Positions 16,309 through 24,201 of a stretch of DNA of 64,000 nucleotides are shown piece by piece. Source of the stretch: Caldilineaceae bacterium (GTDB lineage: Bacteria; Chloroflexota; Anaerolineae; Caldilineales; Caldilineaceae); NCBI GenBank assembly GCA_026645575.1, contig JAPKMW010000063.1, forward strand, positions 3,319 to 67,318, in the 5' to 3' direction. Both the position numbers and the translations under genes were made by a program. How positions within the stretch are numbered: position 1 is the first letter of the stretch; each line of letters starts with the position of its first letter. The notes under the pieces were generated by a model. That model was not told where the DNA came from, did no database searches, and was given only the letters and a program-made list of their open reading frames with translations.

Positions 16309-17886
16309 TTACTGCTTAATCATCGGCAGGTAATAGAGATTGCGCGCCGTGGTTTCATCCACACTCTTGCTTACCTCCGGGGTGATGTCGTCGGCTACGA
16401 AATCAGGCAGGCTCTCAATGCTCACTTCGGCGCCGGTTTCTTCTACGGCCTCAGCATCGGCGGCCACAATGCCTGTCGCCGGCGCCAAGACCACCGAGAG
16501 GGTGCCATCCCCTTCATTGGCCGTTAGGGCATAGAGGGTGTTCCCCGAAAGCACCAATTTTACCCCTTCAGGATTGGCGCCAACGCTCACCATGTCGTAG
16601 ACCACAGGAGACCAGGGCGTCGTGAGGTCGATAAAGGCGACAGCATTGGCCCGTTCCAACCCCACAGCCACAATCGACCGGCCATTGAAGCGAATGCCAT
16701 CAATGCCTTCCGGTTCAGCGCCACCGCGATTGCTGCGGCTATCCGGGTAGATGCCACGGGCGGCCGCCAGGGCGTCAAGCTGATTACCCGTATCGGCCAC
16801 AAAGGCGCCGCTGCCAGCAGAGTAAATACTCACCGTGCGCCCGCCGCGTGGGCCGCCATTGCCGGCGCCATCGCGCGTATCACCTTCATCAGCCGTGACC
16901 AGGTAGTGCCGATAGTTGGCATAGACCACATCGACGCTGTCCGGTTCACGGAAGAAGGAAGCAGTTTGGTTGGGCAAAAATTGACCATCAACGACTATAT
17001 CAAAGGGATGGGTAGTCTGCCCCAGCCCCAACAGGCTCATGGTACGATACCAGAGATGCAAGCGGATAATCGCATTGTTTTCCTGCAAGGTGACATAGGC
17101 ATATTGACTATCGGAGGAAAAGGTGACAAACTCAGGCTCCAAGGTGCCCGGCGTGTTATCAATCGGCAGACGGGCCAGATCATCCGTGCGTCCGCTCGAC
17201 AAACCGGAATAGCCGGCCAATGAAGGGATGCCGATTTGATACACATAGACTGTGTTCGAATACCCCGGATAGAAATAGCTCAGATCAAGCAGCGTCAACG
17301 AGCCATTCCCGCCATTGTCCCCAACCCCAAAGCCTTCCGCCTCGTTGGCAATCACGGCATAGTCGCCATCGGGGGAAATGGCAATGGCATCAGGTTGGAT
17401 GCCCGTCGTAACGGTCTTGAGCAAGGCGCCATCCGAAAGACGGAAAAAGCTGGCGGTCCCGTTAACCGGCGCAGCAGCCGGTTTTGCCGAACCGGCAATG
17501 GCAATAAAATAATCATGATAGGGGTGAATCGCCACTGAGGTTAGGTTTTGCAATTGCGGCACTTTCACCCGGCGGATGCGATTGATAGTGGGCAGATTGG
17601 TGAGATTGAGAATATCCACACTGCCATCCCCGGCATTGGTCAGAAGCCCCCACTGATTGCGCACAGCAATGATCTCCGCGCCATTGTCGCCGAGACCAGT
17701 ATCATAAGTGCCGACGACACTGGCGCTTTGAGCCGAGACAGTTGCGCTGGGCAGGAGGCTACCGGCAACCAGACCAGCCAATAGCAGAATACGGTAAGTC
17801 CATCTTGGCAACGCGGTCGCCAACGGCCATGCCGATCTTCCTGTAAGGCGCATCAGTGAATGTTTGACTTCCTGCACTTGATTCAT
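16309..17886 (-). CDS. Secreted choice-of-anchor I-type beta-propeller protein
   Basis: A 525-aa exported protein. The long basic n-region and hydrophobic core (ILLLAGLVAGSLLPSATVSA) form a signal peptide cleaved near 53. The rest is a repeated propeller of the choice-of-anchor I/alkaline-phosphatase-like type: GDGSVDILNLTNLPTINRIR, GIQPDAIAISPDGDYAVIAN, EPEFVTFSSDSQYAYVTLQE, VYANYRHYLVTADEGDTRDG, EGIDGIRFNGRSIVAVGLER. It ends NLYYLPMIKQ, matching the short tail shared by other secreted proteins in this window. AGGAGA lies 8 nt before the ATG. It sits 56 bp downstream of the PstS-like gene on the same strand, so the two may form an operon. Function unknown; likely surface-exposed. Confidence 0.85.
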   Translation of the reverse strand: MNQVQEVKHSLMRLTGRSAWPLATALPRWTYRILLLAGLVAGSLLPSATVSAQSASVVGTYDTGLGDNGAEIIAVRNQWGLLTNAGDGSVDILNLTNLPTINRIRRVKVPQLQNLTSVAIHPYHDYFIAIAGSAKPAAAPVNGTASFFRLSDGALLKTVTTGIQPDAIAISPDGDYAVIANEAEGFGVGDNGGNGSLTLLDLSYFYPGYSNTVYVYQIGIPSLAGYSGLSSGRTDDLARLPIDNTPGTLEPEFVTFSSDSQYAYVTLQENNAIIRLHLWYRTMSLLGLGQTTHPFDIVVDGQFLPNQTASFFREPDSVDVVYANYRHYLVTADEGDTRDGAGNGGPRGGRTVSIYSAGSGAFVADTGNQLDALAAARGIYPDSRSNRGGAEPEGIDGIRFNGRSIVAVGLERANAVAFIDLTTPWSPVVYDMVSVGANPEGVKLVLSGNTLYALTANEGDGTLSVVLAPATGIVAADAEAVEETGAEVSIESLPDFVADDITPEVSKSVDETTARNLYYLPMIKQ

Positions 17887-17942
17887 AGCTTATCTCTCCT
17901 GAACATTATATTGAAATGATCAATGGACAGTGAGTTCAGTGA

Positions 17943-19769
17943 TTAGCGGCAATTTGTCCACGTCTGTACAACTTCTTGATGCCCATCAAGCCAGGTTGAC
18001 GCCGATTGAGTGCGCAGGTCATCGGACGCCAGCGTGAATTTCTCCAACAGCCCATAGATACAGGGCGTTTCTTGGCGGAGAACCCGCAACATAGCCCGGC
18101 CACTCACAATGCCATAGTGTTTGCCATCGACCTCATAATAATTTTCATTGATTAGGCTGAGTGATGTGCGGCTCTGCTCAAGGTAAGGCTGATCGGCGGG
18201 ATCGGTGTAACAAAGGCTCCAGTCAATGCGCTCTTCGGCTTTGCCCCCGCTGAAGGCAGCAAAGAGCGCATTCGCCGAGGGGAACGGCACTTGTTCGATC
18301 TGATACCCCAGTTCGTCTGTCAAAATGGCTTGCACAATAGCTGTTGCCGCCCGGCAGTCATTATCCTGATCAAGTGTACCAATGCGGAAATCAGCGCGCC
18401 CTGCCGGTGCGGCGGTATTGGTAGGCAGCGGAGTCGGCGCAGCGGGCGGGATGGTTGGCGTTCGCTGCGGTTGCGGCGCAACCGGCGCTTGGGCAATCGC
18501 AGCCTCGCTACTGCTGCTGCCGGCATAGAGCATTTCGACGAAGAAGGTAAAGGTGCCACGGCTTTTGTTGGGAATGGCCCGCGCAATCGACTCCGTCGGC
18601 CAGGACGGGTCGATCTCCGACCAACGAATCGTATTGGTGAAGAGTTGATGAAGTTGGGCAAAGGAAAGCTGCTGGACAAACGAATTCTCTTGGCTGACCA
18701 CCACCACCACCAGGTCCAAACCGACTGGGAAGGCAACGAGTTCGCGGTTAATGGCCTGGCACGCGGTCTGCTCTTTTTCTCTGACCAGGCGGCTGGCGTT
18801 GACCAGATCCGCTTCCCCTTTTTCACAGAAGCGCTCAAAGCCGCTACTGGTGCCAATATCTTCAAGACTAATGGCGCCGGTAAAGCCAGCCGCTTTGTAA
18901 AGTTCGCTCATACGCGCCGAGAGAGGATAGACCGTTGAACCGCCGGTAATATCCATAGAAACCGGCGCCGTTCCATCCACTGTACAAGCAGGCACAGAAG
19001 GGAAGAGGGGGTTGCTGCTGCCAACCATCTGACAACGTTGACAGGTGGCTTTGAAGTTGTCTAACGCATTCCGATACATGGCGATCGATGGCGGGGTATA
19101 GCCGACGCTCTCGATCTCTGTGAGAAGGTGGTTGAGATAGCAACCAAGATAGCCTTCCAACTGTGGTTTGGCCTTTATATCCGCTGCCGAGGTATAGAGC
19201 AGCAACGGACGGGAGAAGGGATAGGCGCCGCTGGTGACGCTCTCTTCATTCGCCTCCACAGCCATACCGCCGGCAACAGTCTGAATTTTTACAGCCCGTA
19301 AGCTTCCCTGGTTGGCCTGATAGCTCCCGTAACGAATAAAGCCAACCGCATTCGGGTTCGCCTTGATGAAATCGACCAGCACCGCATCATCCTCGCTGGT
19401 GGTCAAGTTGGTGGCCCCCAACATTTTAATCTCCAGCAATTCTTCCGGGCTGAGCGCTGGTGCGGCTTCTACAACCGCCTGATTTTGTACAGGCGCGGCT
19501 GCACTATCGGCGGGACTGGCGCCCGTGTTTACGGCCGGCAGCGGTGCGGGATTGGCTGGCGTCACAGCCAGCGCTTGCACAGCAACGGTCGGCTGAAGCA
19601 ACAGCGGCGTTGGTAAAGCGGTTGGCGTTATCACCTGCACAACCTCGCTCGGCTGTGCATCAATCGGCAAATCCCGCAACAGATATTGTAATTGTACGGT
19701 AAAGAAGATCAGGAGGATAGCGATCACCGTCACTAACACATAAGCAAGGTTATGGCGAATCCAGTTCAT
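17943..19769 (-). CDS. Membrane-anchored protein with rearranged PstS-like lobes and a third binding domain
   Basis: A 608-aa protein. A signal-anchor helix (8-30) and a Pro/Ala/Thr linker (about 40-105) come first. Residues 113-230 match the C-terminal lobe of phosphate-binding PstS (TTSEDDAVLVDFIKANPNAV, GFIRYGS, SGAYPFSRPLLLYTS). Residues 268-415 match the N-terminal lobe (DITGGSTVYPLSARMSELY, GTSSGFERFCEKGEADLVNA, FPVGLDLVVVVV). The order is therefore swapped. After a Pro-rich linker (about 425-455) comes a third domain (458-608) that resembles OpuAC/ProX-type receptors (LGYQIEQVPFPSANALFAAF). GGAGAAG lies 7 nt before the ATG. MITE copy 3 sits 16 bp upstream. Ligand unknown; phosphate is not certain. 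Confidence 0.8.
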   Translation of the reverse strand: MNWIRHNLAYVLVTVIAILLIFFTVQLQYLLRDLPIDAQPSEVVQVITPTALPTPLLLQPTVAVQALAVTPANPAPLPAVNTGASPADSAAAPVQNQAVVEAAPALSPEELLEIKMLGATNLTTSEDDAVLVDFIKANPNAVGFIRYGSYQANQGSLRAVKIQTVAGGMAVEANEESVTSGAYPFSRPLLLYTSAADIKAKPQLEGYLGCYLNHLLTEIESVGYTPPSIAMYRNALDNFKATCQRCQMVGSSNPLFPSVPACTVDGTAPVSMDITGGSTVYPLSARMSELYKAAGFTGAISLEDIGTSSGFERFCEKGEADLVNASRLVREKEQTACQAINRELVAFPVGLDLVVVVVSQENSFVQQLSFAQLHQLFTNTIRWSEIDPSWPTESIARAIPNKSRGTFTFFVEMLYAGSSSSEAAIAQAPVAPQPQRTPTIPPAAPTPLPTNTAAPAGRADFRIGTLDQDNDCRAATAIVQAILTDELGYQIEQVPFPSANALFAAFSGGKAEERIDWSLCYTDPADQPYLEQSRTSLSLINENYYEVDGKHYGIVSGRAMLRVLRQETPCIYGLLEKFTLASDDLRTQSASTWLDGHQEVVQTWTNCR

Positions 19770-19785
19770 AAAATCTTCTCCACAG

Positions 19786-19867
19786 GTAATTACTCAGCCC
19801 GCTCCTAGCCAGTCCGTGACTGGCAGCCCATCACCAGTCACGGACTGGCTAGCAGTGGAGTAGTTAC
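19786..19867. mobile_element. MITE family A, copy 3, with 8-bp target duplication
   Basis: An 82-bp element from GTAATTACTCAGCC to AGTAGTTAC, with the family core CTCCTAGCCAGTCCGTGACT. It is flanked by exact CTCCACAG on both sides (19778-19785 and 19868-19875). On the minus strand the duplicated bases include GGAG of the downstream gene's ribosome-binding site, so it inserted directly upstream of that site. Confidence 0.87.
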
Positions 19868-20106
19868 CTCCACAGTAAGGTTAGCTCGGTCTTTTTACCT
19901 AGCTTACCACCGATTTTTACTGAAAACTGTTTCTAAATGATTACAATGTTTAGCACTGCCACCTACCATTTTGCCTATCATCCAGAGACAATTTACGGAA
20001 ATACGTAGACAACCGAAAAGCGCACCATTTGCTCATCGCCGGCGCCTTTTCTGGTTGTCCCTTTTCAAACCGTTACTACACTTATTAGGTTGTTCATTAA
20101 CGCGTG
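19868..20106. other. Intergenic stretch without recognised gene
   Basis: Together with MITE copy 3 this fills the gap between the PstS-like gene (start 19769) and the end of trpF (20107). AT-rich segments (around 19910-19980) could hold the promoter of the minus-strand gene, but I see no confident -35/-10 pair. Confidence 0.4.
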
Positions 20107-20796
20107 CTATGGGGCTGCTTGACGAACACTCTGGATAAAGAGGCGGACGCGTTCCGGCGCCTTGCGTCGGGACGCGTCCTCGACTGCGCTGATGACATCG
20201 ACTGCGTAAGGTTGCACAATGGCAATGGCGCTACCGACATTGGCTGGGGTTAGTCCGCCGGCCAGGATGACAGGACCGACGACAGCAGCCACCTGTCGCG
20301 CAATTTGCCAATCAAAGCTTTGCCCGGTGCCGCCTGGGCGATGATCCGCTTTGGCGTCGAGCAAGATCGCATGGGCGCCGGCGGCGAGAAAGCGTTGGGC
20401 CAGTGCTGCCCACGTGCTGGGATCTGTTTGTTCGGCCCCGGCGTCACCTTGGGGCGGGCGAATGCGTAAGGCTTTGATGATCTGTGTTCGGCGCTTTTGC
20501 AACCCTGCCGCCACTGCCGCCACCACTCCTTCGGATTCGTCGCCATGCAATTGCACCGCATCCGGCTGGGTGGCGGCACAGATGGACAGAATGGTCGGCG
20601 CATCACCGCCCACGACAGCGACCCGGCTGACAAAGGGCGGCACCAGACGCATCAAGTCAGCCGCCTGCCGCTGCGTCAGGGTCCAGGGTGTGGGTTGCGG
20701 ATATTCCACGACAAAGCCCAGCGCATCGGCGCCGGCGGCGACACAGAGGGCCACATCATCGGCGTGGGTCAGCCCGCAAATCTTGATTTTGGTCAT
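20107..20796 (-). CDS. trpF: Phosphoribosylanthranilate isomerase
   Basis: A 229-aa TIM-barrel enzyme that converts N-(5-phosphoribosyl)anthranilate to CdRP in tryptophan synthesis, in the cytoplasm. The N-terminal KIKICGLTHADDV contains the catalytic Cys (KICG). HAILLDAK carries the catalytic Asp. Phosphate-binding loops PVILAGGLTPANV and VDVISAVED close the barrel. The ATG at 20796 overlaps the trpC stop (ATGA), so translation is coupled. A longer in-frame start three codons upstream lies inside trpC and is less likely. Last gene of a trpD-trpC-trpF operon. Confidence 0.93.
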   Translation of the reverse strand: MTKIKICGLTHADDVALCVAAGADALGFVVEYPQPTPWTLTQRQAADLMRLVPPFVSRVAVVGGDAPTILSICAATQPDAVQLHGDESEGVVAAVAAGLQKRRTQIIKALRIRPPQGDAGAEQTDPSTWAALAQRFLAAGAHAILLDAKADHRPGGTGQSFDWQIARQVAAVVGPVILAGGLTPANVGSAIAIVQPYAVDVISAVEDASRRKAPERVRLFIQSVRQAAP

Positions 20797-21503
20797 GGAC
20801 GCCACCCCACCGCCACCAAATCGCGGATGGCTTGGGTCGGATCGTCCGCACGCAAGATGGCTGTGCCGACCAACACGGCATCGGCGCCAGCGTCGCGCGC
20901 CCGCTTGGCATCTGCCGCATGGCGAATCGCACTTTCACTGAGCAGTAACGACCCCGGCGGCGTCGCGCCGGCCACGCGTTCTGTCAGCGAGACATCGCCG
21001 TCATCTGTTTCATGGACACGAATATCGCGATTGTTGATACCAAGCAGATCTGGCTTCAGCCCCAGGTCAACGACCCGCTCCACCTCAGCGATGGAGTGGG
21101 TTTCAACCAAAGTTTCTAGCCTTAGTGTTTGGGCCGCCATATGCAAATCGAGTAGTTGTTTGTCCGTTAGCAAGGTGACGATCAACAAGATGGCGTCTGC
21201 ACCGGCCAACGCTGGTCCTTCCAGATCAACCGGCAAGTGGATAAAATCCTTACAGAGGATCGGTAGGGCAAGGTGGGGACGCACCTGCCGGATCAAGTCC
21301 AGGTTGCCGCCAAAGTAGACCGACTCGGTGACAACTGATAATCCGGCAATGCCACCGGCAGCCATCTGCTGGGCCAGCGCAACCGGGTCGCGCTGGCCCA
21401 GTAGATCGCCTTCCTTGGGCGAACGCACCTTGATTTCGGACAAGACCGGCAGCAAACCAGCCTGTTGACGCTGCCGGATCATCGCGACAAGACTGCGGCT
21501 CAT
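20793..21503 (-). CDS. trpC: Indole-3-glycerol phosphate synthase
   Basis: A 236-aa TIM-barrel enzyme that closes the indole ring from CdRP. Seen: VLSEIKVRSPKEGDL (the catalytic Lys segment, usually EIKxxSPSKG), LPILCKDFIHLPVDL (second catalytic Lys in CKDF), GINNRDI and the phosphate-binding loops LLLSESAIRH and ADAVLVGTAI. It is somewhat shorter than the usual 250-270 aa because the N-terminal helix is trimmed. The ATG at 21503 follows the trpD stop by 1 nt (TAACATG), so coupling with trpD is expected. The frame is open further upstream but there it overlaps trpD. Confidence 0.93.
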   Translation of the reverse strand: MSRSLVAMIRQRQQAGLLPVLSEIKVRSPKEGDLLGQRDPVALAQQMAAGGIAGLSVVTESVYFGGNLDLIRQVRPHLALPILCKDFIHLPVDLEGPALAGADAILLIVTLLTDKQLLDLHMAAQTLRLETLVETHSIAEVERVVDLGLKPDLLGINNRDIRVHETDDGDVSLTERVAGATPPGSLLLSESAIRHAADAKRARDAGADAVLVGTAILRADDPTQAIRDLVAVGWRP

Positions 21504-21504
21504 G

Positions 21505-22530
21505 TTAGCTACCCACCTGTTGCGAAGCGGCGGCAAATTCAGCCAATTTACGCGACGCCGCGCCGGAATCGATATTCGCCTGGGCCATTTTGATCCCCGC
21601 TTCCGGGCTGTCGGCAACGCCGGCCACGTAGAGGGCAAAGCCATTGTTCAGCGCCAAAAAGTCGCGCCGCGGCCCCTGGTCGCGGCCCTCAAAGATGGCG
21701 CGAATGACATGGGCATTAAATTGGGGCGTTCCCCCTTGAACATCTTCAAAGCGGGCGCGCTTGAAGCCGAAATCCTCTGGCGCTATCTCATACTTGCTCA
21801 CCCGCCCATCTTTGATTTCGGCCATTTTGGTCGGCCCCAAAATGGAGATTTCGTCAAGACCATCAACTCCATGCGCAACGACGACATGATTCATGGGCAA
21901 CTGGGGAATCACATCGGCCACCAGATCAACCAGATGGGGTTGGTAGACGCCCATGAGGTGATGAGGGGCGCCGGCGGGGTTGATCAGCGGGCCGATGATG
22001 GTGAAGAAGATTGTTTTGATGCCCAGCGCCTGTTCGGGGAAGAAGACCTTGAGCATGAGCGGGTGAAAGCTGGGGGCGTAGAGGAAGCTAATGCCGACCT
22101 CCTCGATCAGTTGCCGCCCCTGATCGGGGGTTAGCTCAACTTTGATGCCGAGCGCTTCCAAGGCGTCGGCGCTGCCGGAAGAGGCAGAGATCGAGCGGCT
22201 CCCATGTTTCGCCACTGGCACCCCCGCCGCCGCCGTCAAGAGAGCATTGGCGCTGCTGACATTAAAAGTCGTCAAGCCGCCGCCGGTGCCGCAGAGGTCG
22301 GTCAGATTGCCGTTGACGCGAGGTTGAATCTGGACACAGTTGTCGCGCATGGCGCGGGCAATGGCCGCAATCTCGTCGGCAGTTGGCCCTTTCATCAGCA
22401 AGCCGACCAGAAACCCGGCAATCTGCACATCGGTGACGACGTTGTCGCGCATGTTTTCGACAAACTCGGTCACTTCCCGCGCCGATAGGTTTTGCCCGCG
22501 CGTCAGCTTGCCTAATGACTCTTTGAACAT
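21505..22530 (-). CDS. trpD: Anthranilate phosphoribosyltransferase
   Basis: A 341-aa enzyme that joins anthranilate to PRPP. The family marks are DLCGTGGGLTTFNVSSANAL (PRPP/Mg loop, usually GTGGD), VAKHGSRSISASSGSADALE and the helix LGIKVELTPDQGRQLIEEVG followed by ISFLYAPSFHPLM. Length is normal. AAGGAG lies 6 nt before the ATG. First gene of trpD-trpC-trpF; a sigma-70-type promoter lies about 50 bp upstream. The other pathway genes (trpE, trpG, trpA, trpB) are not in this window. Confidence 0.94.
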   Translation of the reverse strand: MFKESLGKLTRGQNLSAREVTEFVENMRDNVVTDVQIAGFLVGLLMKGPTADEIAAIARAMRDNCVQIQPRVNGNLTDLCGTGGGLTTFNVSSANALLTAAAGVPVAKHGSRSISASSGSADALEALGIKVELTPDQGRQLIEEVGISFLYAPSFHPLMLKVFFPEQALGIKTIFFTIIGPLINPAGAPHHLMGVYQPHLVDLVADVIPQLPMNHVVVAHGVDGLDEISILGPTKMAEIKDGRVSKYEIAPEDFGFKRARFEDVQGGTPQFNAHVIRAIFEGRDQGPRRDFLALNNGFALYVAGVADSPEAGIKMAQANIDSGAASRKLAEFAAASQQVGS

Positions 22531-22577
22531 AGGATCTCCTTTTGTCTGGGTGTGGGTAGGGTTCGGGGTGCGTGATT

Positions 22578-22606
22578 ATTGTACACGCGATTTATCGTCT
22601 AATCAA
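22578..22606 (-). promoter_or_regulatory. Sigma-70-type promoter of the trpDCF operon
   Basis: On the minus strand TTGATT (22606-22601), a 17-bp spacer and TACAAT (22583-22578). The -10 ends about 48 bp before the trpD start, leaving a short 5' leader with no obvious attenuator or leader peptide. Confidence 0.68.
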
Positions 22607-22801
22607 TCTCACTTTATTTGGCGCTGGTCTGCTCTGGTATACTCATCAATAAAGCAAGAAGGCTTGAGCCACCCTCAACAGAAATCGTTTCCCCATAGCA
22701 ACGGCTTATCTTGAACCAGGGCCGGTACGCCAGAAAAAGGCGCGATTGCTCGAACACGCCGGGGCAGCGCCCGAACAATATCCATCCTGGAATGACAATG
22801 A

Positions 22802-23440
22802 CTAAGCCGTTACATCATGGCGGTAATAATTTGTTTTGGCGGCTGGGCTTTGGCGAAAGCTTTGGATCAATTTGTAGCCGATGACCAGAATGGCAATCAC
22901 CCCCAACGCCACCCAGGTTAGATCGCCCAGCGCGTCGCTGATGGTCGCCAGTTGATCACTGAAGAAGCGGCCAACCTGCACGTAGAGCGTCACCCAGAGA
23001 AGCTCACCAACAATATCCCAAAAGGAAAAGCGCAGCAGGTGATAGCCCATGAGGCCGCTGGTCAAATTGATATAGGGTCCAACGGCTGTGAGCAGCCAGC
23101 GGCTCAGAAAGATGCCAATGCCGCCCCAGCGCTGCATGGTCGCTTCGGCTTGCACCAACATAGCGCCGGCGTTCACGCGTTGACTCACTCGCTGGACAAA
23201 GGTGCGCCCGCCGATCCGGCCAATCCCATAGCCAATGTGGTCGCCGAGGATGGCGCCCAAGGCGCCGGCCAATAGCACAGACCAGAGATCCAATTCCCCT
23301 TGCGTTACAAAAGAGCCGGCAGCCACTAACAAAAAGGTGGCCGGCAAAGGGACGCCAATCGAAGCCAGCAAAATGGCGCCAAAAATGGCAAACGCGCCGT
23401 AGGCCGCCACTGCATCAAGCAAGATCGTCTGTAGGTCCAT
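22802..23440 (-). CDS. DedA family membrane protein
   Basis: A 212-aa DedA/VTT-superfamily integral membrane protein; members act as lipid scramblases or undecaprenyl-phosphate flippases and support membrane homeostasis. Seen: ASIGVPLPATFLLVAAGSFV, GAILGDHIGYGIGRIGGR (the usual G-x-x-x-G-D-x-x-G-Y-x-I-G-R) and FLSRWLLTAVGPYINLTSGL (the F-x-R-x(n)-G-x-x-N-x-x-x-G motif). Four to five hydrophobic helices span the protein. The start at MDLQTILL is supported by a purine-rich AGAGAAGAGAG upstream; an in-frame start 10 codons earlier is less likely. It lies 38 bp after the next gene, probably in one operon. Confidence 0.92.
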   Translation of the reverse strand: MDLQTILLDAVAAYGAFAIFGAILLASIGVPLPATFLLVAAGSFVTQGELDLWSVLLAGALGAILGDHIGYGIGRIGGRTFVQRVSQRVNAGAMLVQAEATMQRWGGIGIFLSRWLLTAVGPYINLTSGLMGYHLLRFSFWDIVGELLWVTLYVQVGRFFSDQLATISDALGDLTWVALGVIAILVIGYKLIQSFRQSPAAKTNYYRHDVTA

Positions 23441-23478
23441 GCCAAGCTCTCTTCTCTGTTGTTGACCCAAAACACTGT

Positions 23479-23898
23479 TTACCTGGTTGGTGTCGGCGCC
23501 GGCAGCGGTTGCGACTCATCAAGCGGGGACTTTTTCGGCGGTTCCCCCGGCGGCGCCCTGGACGCCCGCGCTTGGGCAATGGCCTCTTCCAAACGCGTGA
23601 TCACCTCAGTGGTGGTCAAGTTGAGTTCTTTGGCAATCCGATCAAGTGGGCGGCGGCTGGGACGGGCATCGGTCGGCAAGCCCAAGGCTTCTACTAAGAC
23701 CGGCGGCGGCACATGATACGCATGGGCAATGTAGGGAATACTCATCCATTCCCGAATAAGTTCATCGCTGGGCGGTCGGCTAAAGCGACGAAAGGCGCGC
23801 ATGCCAAAGAAAAAGGTAATAAAAAGCGCCAAAAGCAGCGCGCTCAGCAAGATCATCTGTTGGCGGCGCTTGGGCGAAGCGCCCAGAATTGAAGGCAT
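23479..23898 (-). CDS. Single-pass membrane protein with helix-turn-helix-like tail
   Basis: A 139-aa protein. A short basic N-terminus leads to one membrane helix (about 15-33, MILLSALLLALFITFFF). The soluble part has IREWMSIPYIAHAYHVPPPV LVEALGLP and DRIAKELNLTTTEVITRLEE as two helical segments, the second resembling a small DNA- or protein-binding helical motif. It ends in a Pro/Lys tail. GAGGGG lies close to the ATG. It precedes dedA by 38 bp on the same strand. Function unknown; a topology role next to DedA is plausible. Confidence 0.7.
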   Translation of the reverse strand: MPSILGASPKRRQQMILLSALLLALFITFFFGMRAFRRFSRPPSDELIREWMSIPYIAHAYHVPPPVLVEALGLPTDARPSRRPLDRIAKELNLTTTEVITRLEEAIAQARASRAPPGEPPKKSPLDESQPLPAPTPTR

Positions 23899-23947
23899 AA
23901 CCCCTCGCTTTGGTAGACAGCGGAAAAGTTCAATTTAATAATTTTAG

Positions 23948-24068
23948 GTAACTACCAAGCCTACCCGCTCCTAGCCAGTCCGTGACTGGGGGTATGGGAC
24001 CGCCAGTCACGGACTGGCTAGGAGCGGGTTACCAGTCACGGACTGGCTAGGAGCGGGTTAGTAGTTAC
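23948..24068. mobile_element. MITE family A, copy 4, with 8-bp target duplication and internal duplication
   Basis: A 121-bp element from GTAACTACCAAGCC to GGTTAGTAGTTAC, flanked by exact AATTTTAG on both sides (23940-23947 and 24069-24076). The right half of the core (CCAGTCACGGACTGGCTAGG plus AGCGGGTTA) occurs twice in tandem, so this copy is longer than copies 2 and 3. No coding capacity. Confidence 0.88.
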
Positions 24069-24136
24069 AATTTTAGTATACCAAGAGAGTGTGTGATTGG
24101 GGTAAAGGAAATGTGAAGAAATCCTGAGGAAACAAA

Positions 24137-24174
24137 AGCGCCTGCGACTGGCAAACCAGCAGCAGGCGCTTTTG
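24137..24174 (-). terminator. Intrinsic terminator of the repeat-rich small membrane protein gene
   Basis: AAAAGCGCCTGC pairs with GCAGGCGCTTTT around a short loop, 3' of the gene ending at 24202 on the minus strand. GC-rich stem with T-rich ends. Confidence 0.78.
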
Positions 24175-24201
24175 TTGGCAATGATGGTGGTACAGACGCT
24201 T

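Noticed and set aside
17943..19769. Simple naming as phosphate-binding PstS
   Set aside because: Lobe order is swapped, a third domain is present and no pstCAB genes are nearby.
22620..22650. Plus-strand CTGGTATACT promoter-like box downstream of the trp promoter
   Set aside because: The -35 spacing is wrong (14 bp) and no plus-strand gene follows.
3072..24068. Palindromic repeats as a CRISPR array
   Set aside because: Copies are far apart, unequal in length and flanked by target duplications, not by regular spacers; no cas genes.
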